A program made the position numbers and the translations under genes. A stretch of 64,000 nt of DNA from Parasponia andersonii. Lineage: Eukaryota; Streptophyta; Magnoliopsida; Rosales; Cannabaceae. The stretch lies in assembly GCA_002914805.1 (NCBI GenBank), contig JXTB01000639.1, forward strand, positions 69,560 through 133,559, written 5' to 3'. Below, one piece after another: positions 37,015 through 49,219 of this stretch (the first letter of the stretch is position 1; each line of letters opens with the position of its first letter). Below the pieces are notes generated by a model, which did not search any database, had not been told where the DNA came from, and saw only the letters and a program-made list of their open reading frames with translations.

Positions 37015-38742
37015 TGTTAGCTATTGTTAGTGACAAACCAAGAGGAGGGTGAATTGGATTTTAAAATATTTTAAGAAATTTTTCAAGTATTCAAAACCAT
37101 AGACCACTATTTTGAAATTTTTTAGCTAAATCAACAACAATGCCAAACATATAGCAATAATAGCAAGTATGTTAAGCACACTAAATATCAAACACTCAAT
37201 TAAACAATTTGCAATAAAGTAAAGAGTATAGGGATAGAAAAAGTGCAAACTCGATTTTTACGAGATTCGACAAACAAGACGGTTTGCCTACGTCCCTGGT
37301 CCTTGGCAATTTGCTTTGAACTTTCCACTATCGGATCAAGATTATGAGCTTGACCGACTCGCTTTTACAAACGGAGTGAATTTTTCTTAGGCACATCTTA
37401 GCCTTTACAATAATCTTGACTCTGCCTCTATCACGTCTAAACTCGGATTGTTTTGACTCCATAACCTCACATATACAGATTGTTTAAATAATGGTGTCAA
37501 TCTCACCAACTCACGGGTTGTTTATGACTCTAATGGTAACCTCATCTAAATCGGGTTGTTTATGAATCCGGTGACAACCTCATCTCACACTCAATAGTTT
37601 TTTAATAAACAAGAGTGAACACTCACTCACAAATTCTCCTTACAAAGAAATTAATACAATTTTGGCTTAGGAGATTTAAGAACAATACACAATGAATGCT
37701 CTAAGATTGGCTCAATATGATTTGAAAGTGTAATTGATATGAAAATAGGCTAAGACATTTTGAGAGTAGATGAACATCAATTTAAGTTCATACTCTTATC
37801 CTAAATGCCATCAAATGAGGCTCTATATATAAATATCCAAGAAAACTAGCAGTTTATAGCCGTTATTAGCTTTCTGCCAAATATTTGGACAATCAAAATT
37901 GAAGTTGGTCGACCAAAAATATGGCTGTTGGAGTTTAACACATCAGTTCAGCTCCAACGGTCATTTATAGCCATTGGTCTAAAAAGTGGTCGATTAACTT
38001 TGGTCGACCAAAATCACTGTTGGTCGACGGTCTACCAAACCTATTTTTGATCATATTTCAGATTTTGACAGGATTTTGACATTTTTCAGATTTTAATAGC
38101 TTTTGGCGTTTTTCAAATATTGACTTCTAAACTTGTTTTAAACACTTTAAAAACATTAGAAATCAATTTGAAGAGAATATTTTGGCTATTGTAAACTTGT
38201 TTTAGTTTCACAAAGATATTTAACATTTAGAAATTGTTCATCCTAAAACACATTCTTATTTGCAAATAGAAAATCTTCTTTTAGCCTATTTCAAATAATT
38301 ATGATTTCAAATATATTTGCAACTTATTTAAACTTAAGAAATCATGTTTTAAAGAATATTTTCCCTTTCAAAGAGATCATTATTTTTTATTTTCAAACTT
38401 TTATGATAAAATAACTATTTTAACGTTAAGATAGTTTAAAAACTCTTTTGAAAAGTAAGAGCCAGTGCAAAGAGAATTTATGTGTAATGAACTAAATCAA
38501 ATACAAGACTAAATATGAAATATATCTTATCTAAATATGGTCTTATATCTTGATTATCCATCTTTAAGCTTGATTCTAATAAATCCATATACATCTATCT
38601 TCAAGCTTGATTCCTTGATTAACCTGAGGTAGAATTTTAATATCATTTCACTACACACTCAAGTTAAATTATTAGTACTAAATCAAATATTTGTTATCTT
38701 CAAAATAAGAGTGAGTAAGTTTAAAACCTTAATTTCTCAATA
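37015..38742. mobile_element. Solo LTR, 1.73 kb
   Basis: Begins TGTTAGCTATTGTTAGTGAC and ends ACCTTAATTTCTCAATA (a CA end probably mutated to TA). It is flanked by the 5-bp duplication ATTTT (37010-37014 and 38743-38747). Early words such as AGGAGGGTGAATTGG and a late TTGTTATCTTCAAAATAAGA resemble ends of plant LTRs. There is no internal coding region or primer-binding site, so this is a solo LTR left by recombination. The other arm of the inverted repeat lacks it, confirming an insertion. Superfamily not determined. Confidence 0.75.
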
Positions 38743-39010
38743 ATTTTGACCACTCCGAAAAAATAAAATTGAAAATAAATAGATACTATATATAAGTAAA
38801 TGGGAAAAAAAAAACCTAGTACGTAGATTCTAGAAAAAACAAACAACAAACATTATTGTAAAAAGGAAAAAAAAATCTTAATCCTCCCCAAATTTTTTAG
38901 GCAAGCTATAACGTGAATATGAAAATGAACAATAAGGTATTATTATTCCAATTTCTAATTTTTTTTCTATATCCTTAATTTAGAAAAAGAAAATACAAAA
39001 GAAAAATATA
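38743..39010. repeat. Large inverted repeat, left arm (inner part)
   Basis: Resumes the match to the right arm at ATTTTGAC and continues through GAAAATAAATAGAT and TTTTAGGCAAGCTATAACGT up to about 39010. The counterpart lies at about 41930-42400. Confidence 0.8.
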
Positions 39011-39261
39011 AGAAATGTTAGAAAAAGAAATTATTTGAGCCTTGGACTCTAGGCAAACTCCACAAAACTGCTTAACTGCCCATATACTGCCGGCCTTAAC
39101 ACGATGCAGCACCTATACCAGTGAAAACCGGTTGTTTTAGGCAGATAGTTGGAGTCAAGTAACCACACTCTTCTTCTTCTTCAAATGGATCCTCTTCTGC
39201 CTCTTCATCCTTTTCACGTTGAAATATATGAAGAGGATCGTGTTCTACTTTTTCTTCCTCT
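39011..39261. other. Spacer with further acidic-repeat remnants
   Basis: Plus-strand CTTCTTCTT and ATATGAAGAGGATC words continue the repeated tail of the neighbouring kinase pseudogene in a decayed form. Confidence 0.4.
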
Positions 39262-40655
39262 TCATATGTATATACTTCTCTTTCTTCTTCCCCTTCTTCG
39301 GGATTTTTTTCCTATTTCTTCTTCTAGATCATCTTCTTCTACTCCTTCCTCTTCACATTGATATTCTCCAATTTCTTCTTCTGGATCTTCCTCTTTTTCC
39401 ACTTCCGATTGATATATACGAAAAGGATCCTGTTCTAGTTCTTCTTCTTCACATGGACATACTTCTATTACCTCTCCCACTTCTTCTGTTTCTTATTCTA
39501 TGTTTTCTTCCTCTTCACATTGATATTCTTCTATTTCTTCTTCTGGATCTTCCTCTTTTTCCACTTCCCATTGATATATATGAAAAGGATCCTGTTCTAT
39601 TTCTTCTTCTTCACAAAGATCTTCTTCTTCCTCTTCACATGGACATACTTCTACTTCCTCTTCCACTTCTTCTGTTTCTTCTTCTAGATATTCTTCTTCT
39701 TCTATGTCTTCTTCCTCTTCACACTGATATTCTTCTACTTCTTCTTCTTCTATGACTTCTTCAGAAGTTAAGTCAATAATCTCAAGTCCACAGACAAATG
39801 GGTGACTCAAAAGCGTCTCAGCTGACGGTCTAACATTCGGGTTGCTCTCAAAGCACTTGATCAAGAAATCGTTAGCCTCCCTCGAAATTGAAGTACTCGC
39901 ATTGGAATCCCATATCAGTCTTGTAGTCAGCATCTTCAAGACGATACATCCCAAAGCCCAAATATCCGAGCATTGTTCTTGAATTTTATTTATCCGACAT
40001 TCAGGAGCCAAGTACTCTCAAGTTCCTAAAGCAGGTGTGGTAGAAACCCAATTATCAGCTCTCTTCGACAATCCGAAATCAGCAGTTTTGGCCACAAAAT
40101 CATCATCATCATTATCACCTTCTTTCACAAGCAATATATTCTCTGGTTTCAAATCACAGTGAACGAATCCCATCTCTTGAATGCACTGGATTCCTCTAAG
40201 AATCGATTCCGTATACCGCTTTACTTGCTGTTCACGCAATCCCAAGCCCTGCGAATTCTCGATCAGATTAGCCAACGACCCACCAGACGCGTACTACAAG
40301 AACACGTTGAGCACTTGTCGGTTGTCGTCAGCGATGGTGATGTCATCACCAAAGCATCGAATGATGAAAGGGCTGTCCGCTAAAACATCGAGCAATACCT
40401 TCTCCTTCTTTAGCTCTTCGGATTGGCTAGTGTAGCTTGATTTTACCGCAATCGAGAGCCTTGCTCCTTCATAATTGCCAAATAAACCCATCCAAAGGCA
40501 CCCCATCCCAGCAAACGTCCCCGAACCCATGTACCGGCATTGGGGTAGATGCTCTGTTCAGGCATTGGCTCATGATCACCATCACCATTCTGATAATGGT
40601 CTTCTTCTTCTTCTTCTTCTTCTTCTTCTATCTCTTCACGTAATCGTTTTTTCAT
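39262..40655 (-). pseudogene. MAPKKK-like protein kinase, broken, with acidic repeat tail
   Basis: An intronless kinase gene starts at ATG 40655 with an acidic run, then the glycine-rich loop LLGWGAFGWVYLA (about 40515) and the Lys of IAVKSS (about 40445). The catalytic loop is HCDLKPEN (about 40155), followed by ADFGLSKR (about 40080) and the C-lobe SDIWALGCIVLKMLTTR (about 39945). The layout matches plant MAPKKK17/18-type kinases, which act at the top of MAP kinase cascades in the cytosol. Breaks are a one-base frameshift near 40450, TAG at 40294-40296 inside the motif NVFL-YASGGSLA, and TGA at 40018-40020 inside LGT-EYLAPE. After HPFVCGLEIIDLTSEE the tail is an acidic repeat: modules with CPCEEEE, EQDPFxIYQxEVEKEEDPEEE and EYQCEEEE occur about twice (plus-strand units near 39353-39513 and 39514-39716), with a stop at 39493-39495 between them. 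Confidence 0.85.
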
Positions 40656-41100
40656 TGTACTGTTGAATTGTGAAACAGTAACAAAACAAATTAGTCTTGT
40701 TGTCTCTCTAGTCTAAGAGAGCCGAAGAAGGGAGTCAGAGTCAAATTAATGAGTTGGTATTCAAAGTAGACAGCCTTAGAGAGGACACAAATCAGAATCC
40801 GAAAGGAAAAGGAGATTCAAATTGTCAAGTACCTATGTTGAGAGTGAGACTTGGAGATCAGTAGCGAAAAATAGAGGAGGAGAAAAATCGTTCTTTCTTT
40901 GTTGATCTAAATTACTTTGAGAGAGATTCGTTTCGTTTAAAAGGAATCAAAGATGTTTGATTAGGGTTTATATATAGACAGAGAATCAAAAAGGAAAGAG
41001 TTTGATTTCAAAAAAAAAAAAACGGGCAAAAGAGTTTAGTCGCTGAATAGACTCACTCTGGACTCTGTATATATATATACATACAAAGCCAAGGCGGCTT
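40656..41100 (-). promoter_or_regulatory. Promoter and leader of the kinase pseudogene
   Basis: A minus-strand TATATATA at 40969-40976 sits about 315 bp upstream of the ATG, followed by a leader with AAACCCTAATC. A (TA)n stretch lies at about 41070-41083. The relic may still be transcribed. Confidence 0.4.
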
Positions 41101-41929
41101 TATCTGTACGCAGTTTAAAGGAGTGAGTATTCTGTATCTATCAGATATGTCCTTATTATCCAGAAGTTAATAAATGGCCGTTTTATAATTTTATTTTGAT
41201 ACATGCCCATTTTTTCATCTATTTTTAAAAATAATCAATTTTAAAACATATCATACAAAATAAAACAATTTTTTAAAAATAAATCAATTTTATACAAAAC
41301 AAACAATAAATTTTGATCCATTAACTATGAAAAATGACCATTTTTTAATTAGTGCTTAAAAATGGCCATTTTTCAAATAGTGATCCAAATTCAGCCATTT
41401 ACGCTAAAAAGCCCTTTAGGAGTTGGGACACCTAGAACCCGACTCAAAGCAAAGGCCCAAATAATCTTTTTACCACTTCTAGTATTTCTCTTTTGACTTT
41501 TGTATTGTTTTAAGAAGAGAAATTTACGTTTAGTACATGTTTTTAAAACTTATTTTCATAAATTCTCATTTTTAATTTTTATTTCAAAAATACTCGTTTT
41601 TATAATCCACATTTTATATGCGAAATATGAGTAGTCTATATTTATAATGTAAATTTTATTTATGAGGTACATATTTTATGTGTAAAAATATAAAATATTA
41701 TATATTTACAATGTAAATATTTACCACGGTTTATATTTTTTATTATAAATTTGACTTCTGATATACATTTTAAAATATGTGTCAATTTTTAAGGTTATTT
41801 TTTTATTCATAAAATGTATATCATGGTATACCCTGATTTACATTTCATGTGTAAAATAGTGGTGGTCTATATTTATTTAAAAACATGTATGAAAACGAGT
41901 ATTTATAAAAATATGGTTTTGAAAATGAG
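41101..41929. other. AT-rich spacer inside the inverted repeat
   Basis: Low-complexity DNA with repeated AAAATGGCCATTTTT-like and TTTACATTTTATGTG-like words. No gene. Confidence 0.4.
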
Positions 41930-42899
41930 TATTTATGAAATTTTTCCTTTTAAAATTAAGGCTTTAACTATATAGAAAAGAAAAACAAGAAAGTATTTTT
42001 AGAAATTTGAATAATAATATCTTGTTGATATAGATATTTTCATATTTCAAAATTCAAGCAGTTTCAAATTTCAATAAGAATTTAATACCTGATTATATTT
42101 TGTCTTTACATATTTTCATAATAAATTGTCATAACCAACCCATATTCACGTTATAGCTTGCCTAAAAATTTTGGAGACGATGAAGATTTTTTTTTTTTAC
42201 AACAACATTTGTTTGTTTTTCTAAAAGGTATAGATTAATTGTTTTTCTCCCCTTTACTTCCATATAACATCTATTTATTTTCAGTTTTTCAATATATTTT
42301 GTAAATTAAAAAAAAATAGAAAATACCATTTTTTTTTTCATCTCTCAAGCTATCTTTTGTAGTTCCTATATTTTCAGACTTTCTAGTCAAAATAAAAAAC
42401 AGAGATAAAACAGCCACTCGAAAAATTAAATTTGAAGAAGCTATTTAATTAGAATTGATTGCTTACTAAGGATTTCCAGATTCTATATTTCTATCTTACT
42501 TCTTTTTCATTAATTTATTGATTAAGATTGATGTTTAAATAGTTTCATAATAGCCATATTTTATTATTATTGTCTTGTATTGATTTTTTTTTTAAGTTAA
42601 TACTACAATTATAACAAATATATCTGATAGAAAATATCCTTCCAGATATAAATTTTTTTATAAAAATAAATAATTTGAGAGTTTGATTCATCACAAAATG
42701 AACTCTTAAAAGTTTTTCACACGTAGTATAAAAATATAAACAAATTGAACAAACATACTTTAATGAATTAGGGAAAAAATATATTTTTTATTTTTAAAAA
42801 AGGACCTTATTGGAGGAATAACCTATCAAAAGTGCCTGAAGCCAACCCTGGCCGACGGCTTAGGAGTACGGCGACTAACTCTTTGAAACTCAAGGCACT

Positions 42900-42938
<39 letters not shown>

Positions 42939-43154
42939 TGTCTATGATAATTAAATCTTAGTTATATTTGACATCTTAAATACCTTAATTTCGCGATAAT
43001 AATAGTTTTGTTATTTTATTTATATATGTATATATACTGTATATTTAGTAGTTTATTTATAGGCCCACGTGGGAAAAAAATAAATTTGAACCTTTAAAGT
43101 GTACTATAAAGGATTGACCATATTTTCACCTAAACCCTTATTTTCAATTGAGTC
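41930..43154. repeat. Large inverted repeat, right arm
   Basis: Inverted counterpart of 36166-37014 plus 38743-39010, ending in CAATTGAGTC. Shared landmarks include ATATTCACGTTATAGCTTGC (42148-42170), GAGAGTTTGATTCATCACAAA (42676-42696, shown in part) and GGTGAAAATATGG on the opposite strand. By eye the identity is perhaps 75-80 %. A (TA)n tract at 42907-42931 is specific to this arm. Confidence 0.8.
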
Positions 43155-44589
43155 AGTCAGTAGAAAGAGAAGGAAAGACCAAATAGAGTATATATGGAAA
43201 TTCTTATATAATTCATACGTTTTTTTTTAATTTTTTTTAATTCTTAACTTAGGCTCCAAGTCCCTTCCTGAGGTATTTTTTTTTTTTCATCATACATGTT
43301 GCAAAATTTCAACGCAAATACGCAAAGTGGGGAAATAAGAATCCACTTGTTAAAGTACTAAAATGCTCCTATATCAAGTGGTGTATGACGTTTATCATGA
43401 ATTTATTATAAACTCAACAATAAATAAATATGAGAATGAATTTTACTTAAAAAGTAAGATGGACGAAGTCAATTTAGATGCAGTTATGGAACGTTAAATT
43501 AACTTAAATTTTAGACTTTTTAAATGAGGTCTTATTATTCTAGCGAGTAGAAAAACTGAGATAGTTTATAAGACTCAAGATCTTGATGATTAGTATCGAT
43601 GATACTACTTTCTGAAAATATATGGGAGTGAACTTCTTACGATAAATATGTCAACTTATAAACAAGTTACAAAATAAAAATGCTTTCTTTTGTCAACTTA
43701 TGAACAAGTTACAAAATAAAAATGCTTTCTTTTTTTAGTGAAGTATTGAAAAATCCACCTTTATTGATTTTAGCCATTTTTTTTTTATGTTGTTATATAT
43801 ATAGGGCATCCATCTAATAAGTTTTTTTTTTAACTTATTTATATTTTGTCCAATTAAAATTCATTACGCACTAGTTCGTAATTTTATTATAAAAATTAGA
43901 AAGAGAAAAACATGCACTAATGAGTATTTTTTTTTTCTAACTATTTAAATTATAGTAGACATTAAATTATAATCAAACGGTTAAAAAAATACGTATAAAT
44001 AAGTAAAAGAAATACATATAAATAGGTTAAAAAAATTACTATTCAATTGAGAAATATATATATAATTTAGCCCCTTTTACCAGAGTCGAGTAGGTTTTGA
44101 ACGAGGTTGATAGGATAGAAAAGTAGAAACTTTCTTATTCATTTGTAGGTATTCAACTCTTGTCAAATCGTGTGCAATACCGAAAGAACAAAATACATGA
44201 CTTTTTGTTTCAACTCCAGTTGAGGTGAAAACAGGAGGCGAAAGCATTAAGCTTTAAGAGGTCAAATGTTTTCGACTAGCATCGAGTACAATACAAAAAA
44301 CAATAACAGAAAAAGATAAACATAAGGTAATCTGTTTGTATTCTTACTACGATTGAACATTTTTAACCGGGATTGAGTACAAAGCTAGACAAGTCGAGTT
44401 TGCCGTTTTTTTTTCCCTTCCTTTTAATATGAGAGAAAAAGGGGAGGAGAGAGACCTTACCTTAACTGGGGATGGATAGTGTGGTTCCAAATATTATACA
44501 TCGAGTGGAGGGCTGCAAGAACAAATTTTAATAATTAGAATCCCGGGAAATTCCACCACTCGAATTTATGATCACAACCTTATACATAT
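43155..44589. other. AT-rich intergenic DNA with a 42-bp tandem duplication
   Basis: GTCAACTTATrAACAAGTTA and the next 22 bases occur twice in tandem (43650-43691 and 43692-43733) with one difference. No gene. Confidence 0.55.
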
Positions 44590-45414
44590 TGTGGGACTTG
44601 TTCCCGAGCCTTATGCCACGTAGAAGGCCACGTGGATCGCACGTGATTTCACAATCGGCCATTGGGCCGTCCGAGGTTAGGGCCGAGTCCATCATTGACC
44701 CCAGACGGTTTGGCCCAGTCTGACCCTAACCTCGACAGCTGGGGGTCGGAAGCTCCAAGGGTCTGCCATCATGGAACAGCGGCCCTTACCCCAACGGTCG
44801 GGAGGGTCATAAATCCCAATGGTCTTCCGACCGAATACAGTATAAAGCGACTCACGGCTCCAGACCCAGACAGAGCATTTAATGCGATTCTGGGTAGGTG
44901 TGTGCCAGGGACAAGCCATCCTGATAGAACGGTGATTTACCCATATCTTACTCCTGACAGATTGAAGCCGAAGGAGGCGGCGAAAATCAGGCCACGGCAG
45001 CACAGAGGAGATCGCCGAAATCTCGGCCCGTGACTGCTGAAAAAGATTTCGAGGTGAAAGGTACTCAGTCTTGAGATTGAGAACCACGCGGTTCACTATC
45101 TCAGGACTACATATATAAGAGCCATGCGTTCCCGAGAGGAGCATGTTCACTAAAAAAAGAAAACAGATATATATAGAAAAGTCTGTAAACAAAAAACAGA
45201 GAGATTTTTCATACTGAAATATTTTCCTTGCTACCCAACACAAAGATAAACCACTGACTTAAGCATCGGAGAGTCTTTGCAGGTAGCCACCCCGCCTCTC
45301 TGATCTTACTTGGAGTTCAGAGGACTTTGGGACAGTAAGGACACGTGGATAGTTGGAGAATACAGCATCAGCAATTCGAGGCACGTGGACGGCTGGTGAG
45401 AAACCGCTCCAACA
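44590..45414 (+). repeat. 5' LTR of the Tat element
   Basis: Pairs with 56507-57324; roughly 5-7 % different by eye, mostly transitions. Contains the promoter-like CATATATAAGAG at about 45113-45124. Confidence 0.95.
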
Positions 45415-45417
45415 GTT

Positions 45418-45434
45418 TGGCGCCGTCTGTGGGA
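45418..45434 (+). other. Primer-binding site of the Tat element
   Basis: TGGCGCCGTCTGTGGGA, three bases after the LTR. The TGGCGCC start is typical for this group. I do not assign the tRNA. Confidence 0.7.
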
Positions 45435-45512
45435 AGAAATTGAGCATGGGAAAAAAGAGTAAGAAACTCACGACTACGCTCTCTATGAACAAAAAAAGCC
45501 ATACAACATCTG

Positions 45513-46700
45513 ATGGCACCCTCAAGAATGACAACCAGGAGTACACATCCCGATGCCGAAGGAAGCTCCCGAGAAGAACGACCAGATCTGGGGCAGAAAC
45601 TGGATCAGATGCTTGTCGCCCTGGCGGAAGCAAACAGAAAGGCAGAGTTAGCCCACGAGGCCATCCTAGGTCTAAGGGACGAGGTCGCAGAGGTACGCAG
45701 AGATAATGCTCATCTCGAGGGTTTGCTGGCAAGTGAAGATAGAACCCAGTAGAGGGAAGATTTCGACGAAGAAGTTCAACAAGAGTTCGGAAGCCAACCG
45801 CGGGGAGAAGCTCCCGCCCCATTCGGGTCACGAATGCAGGGGGTACGGCAAAGCCAGTCGAGACCTTTCCAAACTAGGGGAGCAACGAGCAGAAGACAGC
45901 ATGAAAGCCCTGGGGGTACGCCCCTCGACTGGAAGCAAGAGATGATGGCGGAGTTGGGTAAGAGACTCGGCCTTCGCTGACTGGATCCAGATGGAACCCA
46001 GGCCAAGAGAATTCACGACCCTGACCTTCAGGCCGTTCGAGGGGAAAACTGATCCCCTCGAGCACATATACCACTTCCAGCAGAAGATGGCCTTAGAGAC
46101 CAGGGACGGTGACTTGCAAAGTTTTCTCTACGACCCTGGTGGGACCAGCCCTGTTATGGTTTAGGCAGCTCCCAGAAAAGTCCATAAACGGGTTCGAAGA
46201 CTTCTGCAGACTTTTCCTGAAACAGTACGCAGGTGTCTGAAGACAACAAAAAACTATGCGAGACCTAGACCGTTTGGAGCAGGCCGCAAATAAATCCCCG
46301 CGGGAGTACCTCACGCATTTCCTCGAGGTAATATCACTGGTCCATAATGCAGACTCGGTCCAAGCCGCAGGCTCGTTCGTCTGGAGCCTGCAGCCGAGAT
46401 CAATGCTATCGGACCACCTCCTTCTAAATCTTCTGTACGATATGGCGGATGTCCAGACCAAGTCGGAAGGGATATTCAGGGTGCTGGAAAGCCACCAGAA
46501 GGCACCCAAGACCTCTGCCGCAGTAATAACGATGCCAATACAACCCCCGGCCCTGCAAGGGATGAAGAGGCCCTCACCGGGCCAAGGGCCGGCCCCGAAG
46601 CTGGAAGTCCCCGTCCGGGACGGTCTGGAGGGAGGCAAGAGAAGGAAGATGACCCGTGATCCTCTGCCCAAATACGAGCTCAACACGACGATCGATGTGA
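45513..46700 (+). pseudogene. gag of the Tat element
   Basis: Pieces in three frames: an N-terminal coiled-coil part (MLVALAEANRKAELAHEA, 45513-45752), a middle part (FRPFEGKTDPLEHIYHFQQK, about 46027-46090) and the capsid-like part (DRLEQAANKSPREYLTHFLE, 46256-46711). Frameshifts near 45970 and 46250 and several stops separate them. Gag would build the particle. Confidence 0.8.
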
Positions 46701-46765
46701 TCTACCTCTAAAACAGGGACAGGGGCATTTTCAAGGACCCACCCAAATCTGGCGTCCCTGAGTAC

Positions 46766-47650
46766 ATGAAGAACAGGAACAAGTACTGCCAGTTCCACAA
46801 AGACTTCGGGCACGACACTGCCCACTACCGCAATCTTTATGCTCAGGTCATGTTGGCGATCCACGCTGGCAGGTTGAAGCAGTATGTGAAAACCGATGAA
46901 GCCCAGCCACGGCAAGACATTGCCAAGACTGAGAAAAGGAAGCAGGCCCAGGCCTCTGGGTCGGGAGAACAGACCCTCAGGATAGTGCCGACCATTGTGG
47001 GCAAGCCAGAGCCAACCCACGATCAAGAGGAAAAAGAAAAATGCCTCAAAAGAGCCGAGGGCAGGGCGAAGTGCTTGGGGGGGATGGGACACTCTGTCAA
47101 CCACTTGATGTCGGGAAAAGGCCGCGCGTCCGCCACCCCCATCGTTTTTACCCAGCAAGATCTAACCACGGTACGCCATCCTCACGATGATCCCTTGGTG
47201 ATCAAACTGCAGATCGGCTCCGCATTAGTTGGAAGGGTCTTGATCGATGGTGGAAGTAGTGTCGATATCCTATTTCTCAACACATTCGAGAATAAGAGTC
47301 TAGATAGGAGTGCACTCAGGCCAACCTGTCAATCGCTTTTCGCTTTCGACAGCACAAGGGTCTGCCCTTTGGGCATCGTGACCCTTAATATCTGCGCAGC
47401 CGAGAGATGCTTGGACGTGGATTTCGTCGTCATTGATTGCCAGTCTTCCTTCAATGTCATCATGCGAAGGGGATGGATCCACACCATGCATGGGGTCACT
47501 TTCACCCTCCATCAGGTCTTAAGATGTCAGTCAAAGGATGGCACGTACACGATTGACATCAAGGGGGACCAAGCCTCTGCAAGGAAATGCTTTTTGGCCG
47601 CCCTGAGGGGAGCCGACACGATCACAAGCGCCGCAACCGAAGACGGATAG
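46766..47650 (+). pseudogene. gag C-terminus and aspartic protease of the Tat element
   Basis: Open for 294 codons. Begins with a gag-end zinc-binding-like motif (YCQFHKDFGHDTAHYRNL). The retropepsin core VLIDGGSSVDILF lies at about 47237-47275 with the catalytic Asp codon at 47246-47248; it cleaves the polyprotein. A TAG at 47648-47650 separates it from pol in the same frame. Confidence 0.85.
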
Positions 47651-49160
47651 CAATTAAAGGACCGCCTGCCAGCATACATGAGGCAAATCGAAGTAGAGTC
47701 TGACGGTCCGCAATCCACGATCGAAGAGCTAGTAGCGGTCCTTTTGAAAGAGGAAGAACCGGCGAAGGTGATTCTAATCGAAGCCTTATTACCCGAGGAG
47801 CAAAAGAATAAAATGTTGGGATTCTTAAAGCGGAATGAGGACGTCTTTGTGTGGTCCCACGATGATATGCCAGGAATAGACCCCGCACACTCTTGTCACT
47901 GACTGAATATAGACCCCCATTTCCCTTCGGTCAGGCAGAAACCCCGAAGATTCGCACCAGAGAAAAATAGAGCGATCAATAAATAGGTAGAAAAGCTACT
48001 GGAGAGCAGTCTAATCAGGGAATGCGTATACCCGCAGTGGGTTTCTAACCCGGTAGTGGTGAAAAAGAAAAACGGCGACGACCGTATTTGCATAGATTTC
48101 ACTAACCTGAACAAGGCCTGCCCAAAGGATAGTTTCCCCCTACCAAGAATCGACCAAATGGTAGACGCGACAGTGGGATTCAGTAGGATGAGCTTTCTGG
48201 ATGTCTACTTTGGATACAACCAGATCCCCCTGTACGCGGAAGACCAGATCCACATGGCTTTTATCACAGAGCGAGGTTTGTACTGCTACAAGCGTATGCC
48301 GTTTGGCCTGAAAAACGCGGGGGCAACTTACCAAAGGTTCATGAATAAGATGTTTGCCCGGCTGCTAGGAAAGACTATGGAAGTCTACATCGACGACATG
48401 GTCATGAAGAGCAGGGAGGAGTCAGACCATCTGAGGCATCTAGACGAATACTTTCAGATTCTTAGGTAGCATCAAATGCGTCTGAATCCCAAGAAGTGCG
48501 CATTTGGGGTATCCTCTGGGCAATTCTTGGGACATATCGTGAGCCGGAGGGGTATTGAAGCAAATCTGACCCAGCTGACCTCGATCACGAATGTGCAGAG
48601 GCTCTCATCCGTTCGAGAAGTCCAACGTCTGGCCGGAAAGGTAGCCGCTCTCAGCCGATTCGTATCCAAAATGTCCGACCGATGCAAGCCTTTCTTCCAA
48701 TACCTGAAGAAAAACTCTACGACCATCTGGGGGAAGAACAGGACAAAGCACTGGTAGACCTCAAGCTGTATCTGAGTCACCCACCTATCCTAGATTCCCT
48801 GTCAGAAGGGGAGCGTCTGTACGCTTATTTAGCGGTGTCCAAAGTAGCGATCAGCGCCGTACTATTCATCGAGCGAGACGGTAAATAGAAGCCGGTGTTT
48901 TATATAAGCCGCATGCTCCTAGATGCTGAAACCCGATACAGTGTGGCAGAAATGCTGGTCCTCACTCTAGTCAATGCTAAAAAGAAGCTCCAGCAGTATT
49001 TTGAGGCGTACTCGGTCACTGTGAATACGGATTTCTCCATCCGCCAAATCCTGACCAAACCAGACCTATCGGGACAATTGACTAAGTGGGCCATCGAGCT
49101 GGGGGTGTACGATATCGAATATCGGCCTCGGACGGCAAAGAAAGGACAGGTCATGGCAGA
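47651..49160 (+). pseudogene. Reverse transcriptase and first RNase H of the Tat element
   Basis: RT motifs: VVVKKKNGDDRICIDFTNLN (48056-48115), MSFLDVYFGYNQIPL, MPFGLKNAGATYQRF, and VYIDDMVMKS with the catalytic DD (about 48390). RNase H follows in another frame (PVFYISRMLLDAETRYS to FLVEIESF, to about 49180). In-frame stops lie at 47900, about 47983, 48467 and 48886. A frameshift near 48700-48757 moves the frame by one. Confidence 0.9.
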
Positions 49161-49219
49161 TTTTCTGGTGGAAATCGAATCCTTTGGCGAGCGGCATGAC
49201 CTGAATCAGATGTCTCAGC

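Noticed and set aside
39149..39755. Leu/Phe-rich plus-strand frames that look like membrane proteins
   Set aside because: They are the complement of the GAA/GAG-rich acidic repeat of the kinase tail.
44662..45243. Open frames within the 5' LTR of the Tat element (and equivalents in the 3' LTR)
   Set aside because: GC-rich LTR sequence with chance open frames; both LTR copies differ without codon-type constraint.
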